DNA from: Alnus glutinosa
Lineage: Eukaryota > Streptophyta > Magnoliopsida > Fagales > Betulaceae
Length of the DNA: 64,000 nucleotides
Reading direction: 5' to 3'
Assembly (NCBI RefSeq): GCF_958979055.1
Contig: NC_084897.1
Span: forward strand, 22,069,628 to 22,133,627
In this document: positions 59,571 through 64,000 of the stretch, one piece after another
Numbering within the stretch: position 1 is the first letter of the stretch
Layout: each line of letters opens with the position of its first letter
Notes under the pieces: model-generated
What the model saw: only the letters and a program-made list of their open reading frames with translations
Database searches by the model: none
What the model was told of the DNA's origin: nothing
Program-made: the position numbers and the translations under genes

Positions 59571-62247
59571 ATGAGCTTGATCCAGAACCAAGACATGGGC
59601 ACTAGTCTTCCAGCTTCACCAACATCGTCTTCGTCCTCCTCCCTCTTTGCAGCCGTAGACATGGGCACCAACTCCTTCAAGCTCCTCATTGTCAATGCCG
59701 ACAGATCTGGCAAATTCCTCACCCTCAGCCACCTCAAAGAGTCCATCCTCCTCGGCCTCAGCTCCACCCCAACAACCCCATTTGCCCTTCAAACCCTCCA
59801 AGGCTTCCAAGCAATCTTATCCTCTCACCATGTCATTCGCAGCCATACTCGCTGTGTTGCCACTGCAGCAACACGTGAGGCAGCTAATAGAAATGAGTTT
59901 GTTCGGTGTGTCAAGGAAAAGACTGGTCTTGAAGTTGAGGTGTTGTCTGGTGAGGAGGAAGCCAGACTTGTGTACCTGGGTGTGCTTCAATTCCTGCCAG
60001 TTTTTGGGAAATCGGTGTTGGTTATAGATATTGGTGGCGGGTCTACTGAGTTTGTTGTTGGGAAGGGAGGGAAAGTTAGTTTTGGGGCTTCATTGAAGTT
60101 GGGGCACGTGAGTTTGACTGAAAAGTTTGTGAAACATGGCCTTGTTGGGCAAATGAGGGAGTATGTTAGATTGGTTATACGAGAATCTGGGGTGGTAGAG
60201 AAAATCAAGGAGTGTGGGTTTGAGATGGTAGTTGGGTGTTCTGGTACGGTTCGTGCAATTGAGAAGGCTGTGTTTTGTGGGTACGCTAAAAGTGATGTGT
60301 TTGGGAATGATAATGTGGTTTTGTTTGGGGAGTGCAAGAGGGATTGGACTTGGGGGTTTACTAGAGGGGAATTGAGGGGTTTGGTTGAGAGGATATGTGA
60401 GGGAGGGGAGGAAGAGAAGGTGAGGAGAGAGGGAATGTTTAAGAGCCGGTCGGAGTTTATTGTGGCGGGGGCGGTGTTGTTGGAGGAAATATTTGAGGTG
60501 ATTGGGATTGCGGAAATGGAGGTTTCTGGATATGCATTGGGGGAGGGTGTTATTGCTGAGAGTTTAGCAAAGGTGTATGGTGGCTATGATTTGAATGCCA
60601 ATGGAAGGTGGAGGTCTGTTGTGTGGCTTACTACAAGGTTTAATAGCAAGAAGAGGATGAGAGCTGCTGCTCAGTGTGCTGGGATTGCAAAGGTATATTG
60701 AACTTCTTGGTTTTGATTCATTTTTGTTGGAGTGCAAAAGTGCCGCTCTTGGACGGTTCTTAGAACATGCCTTGCAGGGTGCGATTTTGAATGCCATAAA
60801 AGGCTATGGCTTCCCTCATTGAACACCAATTAGTTTTCAGATGAGATGATCAAAAGACCCGATCCATCAAATGATATTAGAGCCAAGGTCATGGATGCGA
60901 GTCGTGGGAGCGTCATGTTGAGGTGCATCAGTGCCGCTCTACTCACATGGATGGCTCTTAGAACATGCCTTATGGGGTGTGATTTCGAATGTCATAAAAG
61001 GCTTTTACTTTCCTCACTGAACACCAATTGGCTTTCAGATGAGATGGTCAAGAGGCCCAATCCAACAATTTTGATGTTACTTGCTGAAATTTCATGTTAT
61101 ACCTGGTTTAATAGACTGTATGATTGTATTCACATTGCAGTGATTGCGATGTACAATGTAATTTTTCTATCAATTAGGATTTAATTTCCAATTCAAGAAG
61201 CTGAGCCTAATGAGAACCAAAACATCTGCCTTCAATATGTTTCTTCATGCACATTATGACAAAGGTTTCCTATGACTTCTGATTTAATGGTTGTTACAGG
61301 AGATTTTTGAAGGCTTAAGAAAATATGAAGAGGTTGCTGCCTCCTTGGATGAGAAGGAATTTGAATATCTTGAAGCTGCCTGTTTGCTTCACAATATTGG
61401 CCTTTTCACTGGCAAAAAGGGTTACCATAAGCAGACTTATCGTATAATCATGGTATCTGTTTTCATTCTTTGTCTAGTTATGTGTTCCATGATTGAATGC
61501 TTTTATATAATCCAAGATATCTTGAATATATGCAAAATGTTAGGCTATACATGACTATTGAAGTGCGATATGCTTTATGTTCGTTAAAAGTTGGAAAGAA
61601 AAAATTCCATCATCTCTAGAACTTTTCGGTATCTTTGGTTGCATAAATAAAACATTCTTCCGTTTCTTAATCTTTGATCCTGTCGATCTTTTCTATAGGA
61701 TGGTGGTCATCTTCATGGTTATAGTACTGAGGAGGTCAAGGTATGCCATCCATCTACTAATTCTGCTCCGTTCTTAATGATTAGTATTATAAATTTGCTC
61801 TCTGCTACCCCTGGGGCCTTGGTTCAGGTGGTTAGGGGTGGGATTGGAACTTGGAATAGTTCTATGTTCTAAAATTCTTGTCCAGTTAGGTGTGTCCATA
61901 AGGTATAAGTAGACCCTTACGCTGGTTATGATTTGCTACATCTGCAGTTAATAGCGTTACTCACAAGACATCACCGGAAGAAATTTCCAAAATCTGATCA
62001 TGCTTCTTTAAAGGAATTCTCTAAAGAAGTAGCTTACTCTATACCATATGTATTCCATTAATTTATTAGTTATATGGAGAACTGTTCTACATTAACTTAT
62101 ACCTATTTTCTTCTCTGTTATTTTCAGGAAAAGCAGAAATTCCGATCTCTTTGTGCAATTGTACGTGTTTCTGTAGCATTGCAGCAGCATCAATGCGTAA
62201 ACATTCAAAAAATGGCTTTTTCACATTCTCATGGAGGTTTCAAACTG
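59571..62247 (+). CDS. Ppx/GppA-family phosphatase (exopolyphosphatase-like), 3' end not found
   Basis: Exons 59571-60692, 61300-61452, 61699-61740, 61948-62028 and 62128-62247 all keep phase 0 and give 506 residues. Exon 1 alone holds the two ASKHA subdomains: phosphate-1 loop AAVDMGTNSFKLLI (residues 27-40), SGEEEARLVY (126-135) with the Glu expected for catalysis, phosphate-2 loop VIDIGGGSTE (151-160), and the adenosine-type motif GCSGTVRAIE (222-231). Later exons code the helical C-terminal region, with LEAACLLHNIG and LLTRHHRKKFP, resembling the HD-like domain of long Ppx proteins. Bacterial relatives hydrolyse polyphosphate or pppGpp; the plant substrate is not shown by sequence. A final exon is expected, since no stop follows in frame before the splice donor at 62248. 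Confidence 0.88.
60725..61067 (+). mobile_element. TRIM, 343 bp, in intron 1 of the Ppx/GppA gene
   Basis: LTR1 60725-60869 and LTR2 60916-61067 are direct repeats starting TGTTG and ending CCATCA/CCAACA. Only 46 bp lie between them, beginning with TGATATTAGAGCC, a decayed form of the TGGTATCAGAGC primer-binding site. ATTTT flanks both sides (60720-60724, 61068-61072). It has no coding capacity. Confidence 0.88.
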
Positions 62248-62479
62248 GTATATGTCAATCTTTGGATTTGCTAGATACTCAATCTGCTTTGTTGCCTCAT
62301 CAATTTTTATTTTTTTATTTGTTCAAAAGGAAAGATAAAAACACAAGAGTAGAAAATGATGTCTTTACGTTCATGGAGGGCACAGTAACTAGTCCGGGAA
62401 AAGAGAAATTAAAACTATCCCAAAACAAATATTGGCCTATATACAAGAGGCTCTTAGAGTAAAAGTCATAGCAGATTTC

Positions 62480-63640
62480 TTGTGAAACACCGCACTAAGC
62501 CAACCCATTGGTCACAAGATTGACTTCTCTATATAGCAAAAAGATGTTTGGATATTAGGGATATTTGCTGCCTTGTACAAACTATCATGGAGTAACACCC
62601 TTAGAGCTCTGGTCTTGATGCTCTTCCCCAGGAAGGCACGGAGCCAAATTTCAGATACAGACTCTAAAGAAAGGTGAGAGAGGTTCAATTGATTTTCAAA
62701 TTCCAACCCTTTCCTTAGAGCCCAAAACTCAGCTGTATCTTTTGTTATGATGCCCAAATTAAGAGTAAAAGCCATCACAAAATTTTAATGACTATCTCTG
62801 AGGATGCCCACATCTCCTGCTTTACATGTGTTACCTTTACATACTCCATCAGTATTCAACTTGAAAAAAGGGGGAGGAGGAGGGGACCAGTGCACTTGTT
62901 AGATAAGGTTGTTGTGAACATTATGTTGAGGCAATGGGTTTTTAGTGTCATTATGTATTGCTATTATTTGAAATATTTAGTGAGACTGATAGATTGATTG
63001 CATAATAAAGCTTGATTGTTTGCAAGCCAAATGACTCGATACAAGAATGGGAATATTAATATGATTCTATAGTACTGGTGCTGAATCATAGGAGTTGATC
63101 TTTAGGAAAGTGTTTAAGTTAAAGAAAGAGTAAGGTAATATTCAGATGCAAGTGGAGGGATATTGAACTTTGGCCATATCTTTGTACAAGACAGGCAAGA
63201 GCCAAAAACATGATTAGTCTTTTACTGGGTAATTGCATAAGGAACAAGCTGGCGAAGGAATAATGTTTTTAACAGCCAAAGTTTTCCTAACTGGAAGTTT
63301 ATTGTGAGTTAGCAGCCATAGGAAGTGTTTTATCTTTGGAAGTGTGTATACTTTCCAAATAGAAGGCATCCACAGGAGGTGATGGCCTATGAAGTTGTGA
63401 CATTTTGAGGAAGGAGCCACTCATAGGCTGTTTTAACTGAAAAATCCCCTGTTTTTGAATGGCTCTTGAAGAGTTTGATCAGGAGGATTGTGAGGGAACA
63501 GGAATTGATTTATCGTTTCCTAGATATGATTTGAAAAATGGCATGTTCCATATTAGCGGGTGAAGAAATTCTTGGTGAAGTCCATCTTGTTCGCCGGAAG
63601 TTTTTGATATTCTTGGATAGACATTATGCTTCATCAATTT
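62480..63640 (-). pseudogene. LINE fragment: zinc-binding RT tail and RNase H
   Basis: On the minus strand a zf-RVT part (IWKVYTLPKIKHFLWLLTHN, then CSLCNY; 63214-63420) precedes an RVT_3 RNase H (FFKLNTDG near 62850, MAFTLNLGI, AEFWALRKGLEFE; 62512-62880). This is the order of the 3' part of a plant L1 LINE. Stops interrupt it. It lies downstream of the last Ppx exon seen, so probably in an intron. Confidence 0.75.
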
Positions 63641-63689
63641 TATGGTGCATGTGTGTGCGTGGGTGCAAGTATATGTGTATCATGTATTT

Positions 63690-64000
63690 ACTCTAGGAAT
63701 CAGTGGACCACCTTCTTCTTCATTGCGTTGTGGCTTCTGCTCTGTGAAATTCTCCCTTTACTCGATTTGGTATGTCTTGGGTTATGCCTAGAAGAGTTAT
63801 CGAATTGTTTGCCTGTTAGTGGAATTCTAGAAGGCCGATGAGTGTTGCAATTTGGAAGATGGTTCCAATTTGCATTTTTGTGTGTGTTTGGAATCAAAGA
63901 AATCTTAGGTGTTTCGAGGACTTGGAGAGTTTCATGGAGGATATTTTAACTTCATTCTTTCATACTCTATATATTTGGACGGTGGCTTTTTTATCCCTCT
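63690..64000 (+). pseudogene. Second LINE fragment, opposite strand, runs off the window
   Basis: Plus-strand translation gives ESVDHLLLHCVVASALWNS, then VPICIFVCVWNQRNLRCFED, the usual C-terminal end of LINE pol after the zinc-binding domain. It continues past the window edge. Opposite orientation to the fragment at 62480-63640 shows a separate insertion. Confidence 0.7.

Noticed and set aside
1-64000. CRISPR arrays, operons or other prokaryotic systems
   Set aside because: No regularly spaced short direct repeats with unique spacers and no prokaryotic gene layout; the genes are intron-containing plant genes.

Overview
This is nuclear DNA from a flowering plant, probably a woody eudicot; the species cannot be told from the sequence. 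Genes are split by GT-AG introns inside AT-rich intergenic DNA full of poly-A/T runs, (TA)n tracts, small inverted-repeat transposons, LTR retrotransposons and LINE remnants. A cytosolic-type tRNA-Thr opens the window. No CRISPR, operon or other prokaryotic feature was seen.

Layout: tRNA-Thr(AGU) at 43-115(+). A DEDDh exonuclease resembling the organelle DNA exonuclease DPD1 at 712-3790(-). A transposon-rich gap with an inverted-repeat element carrying a broken AAA-ATPase (BCS1-like) fragment at 7156-8202. A short B-class GATA transcription factor at 10977-12426(-). A 1.76-kb nested palindromic element at 16240-18000. A complete ten-exon importin-alpha at 20269-25370(-). A 10-kb stretch (26-36 kb) of nested small transposons with no gene. 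A J-domain co-chaperone at 36799-38064(-). A calmodulin-binding protein 60 (CBP60) gene at 44371-47730(-), with TRIM-like insertions in two introns. A complete but defective Copia element at 49905-54827(-). A rearranged Copia relic at 57216-59141(-). A Ppx/GppA-type phosphatase gene at 59571-62247(+), whose 3' end was not found and whose first intron holds a 343-bp TRIM. LINE fragments fill the right edge.

The host genes do not form a pathway. They are ordinary separate loci: organelle DNA turnover, transcription, nuclear import, protein folding, calmodulin signalling and polyphosphate/nucleotide phosphatase. For every multi-exon gene I set exon borders by reading GT/AG sites and checking that phases join; introns in DPD1-like, GATA, importin-alpha, DnaJ and Ppx all close without frameshift. 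Only the CBP60 first donor is uncertain.

The most informative parts are in the mobile DNA. Several insertions can be defined to the base by target-site duplications (TSDs): 9-bp Mutator-type, 8-bp hAT-type and 5-bp LTR-type. Both Copia elements have TA...TA LTR ends instead of TG...CA, and one carries an internal inversion that swaps its primer-binding site and gag start. I saw no wholly new biological system; the findings are mostly unusual element structures.
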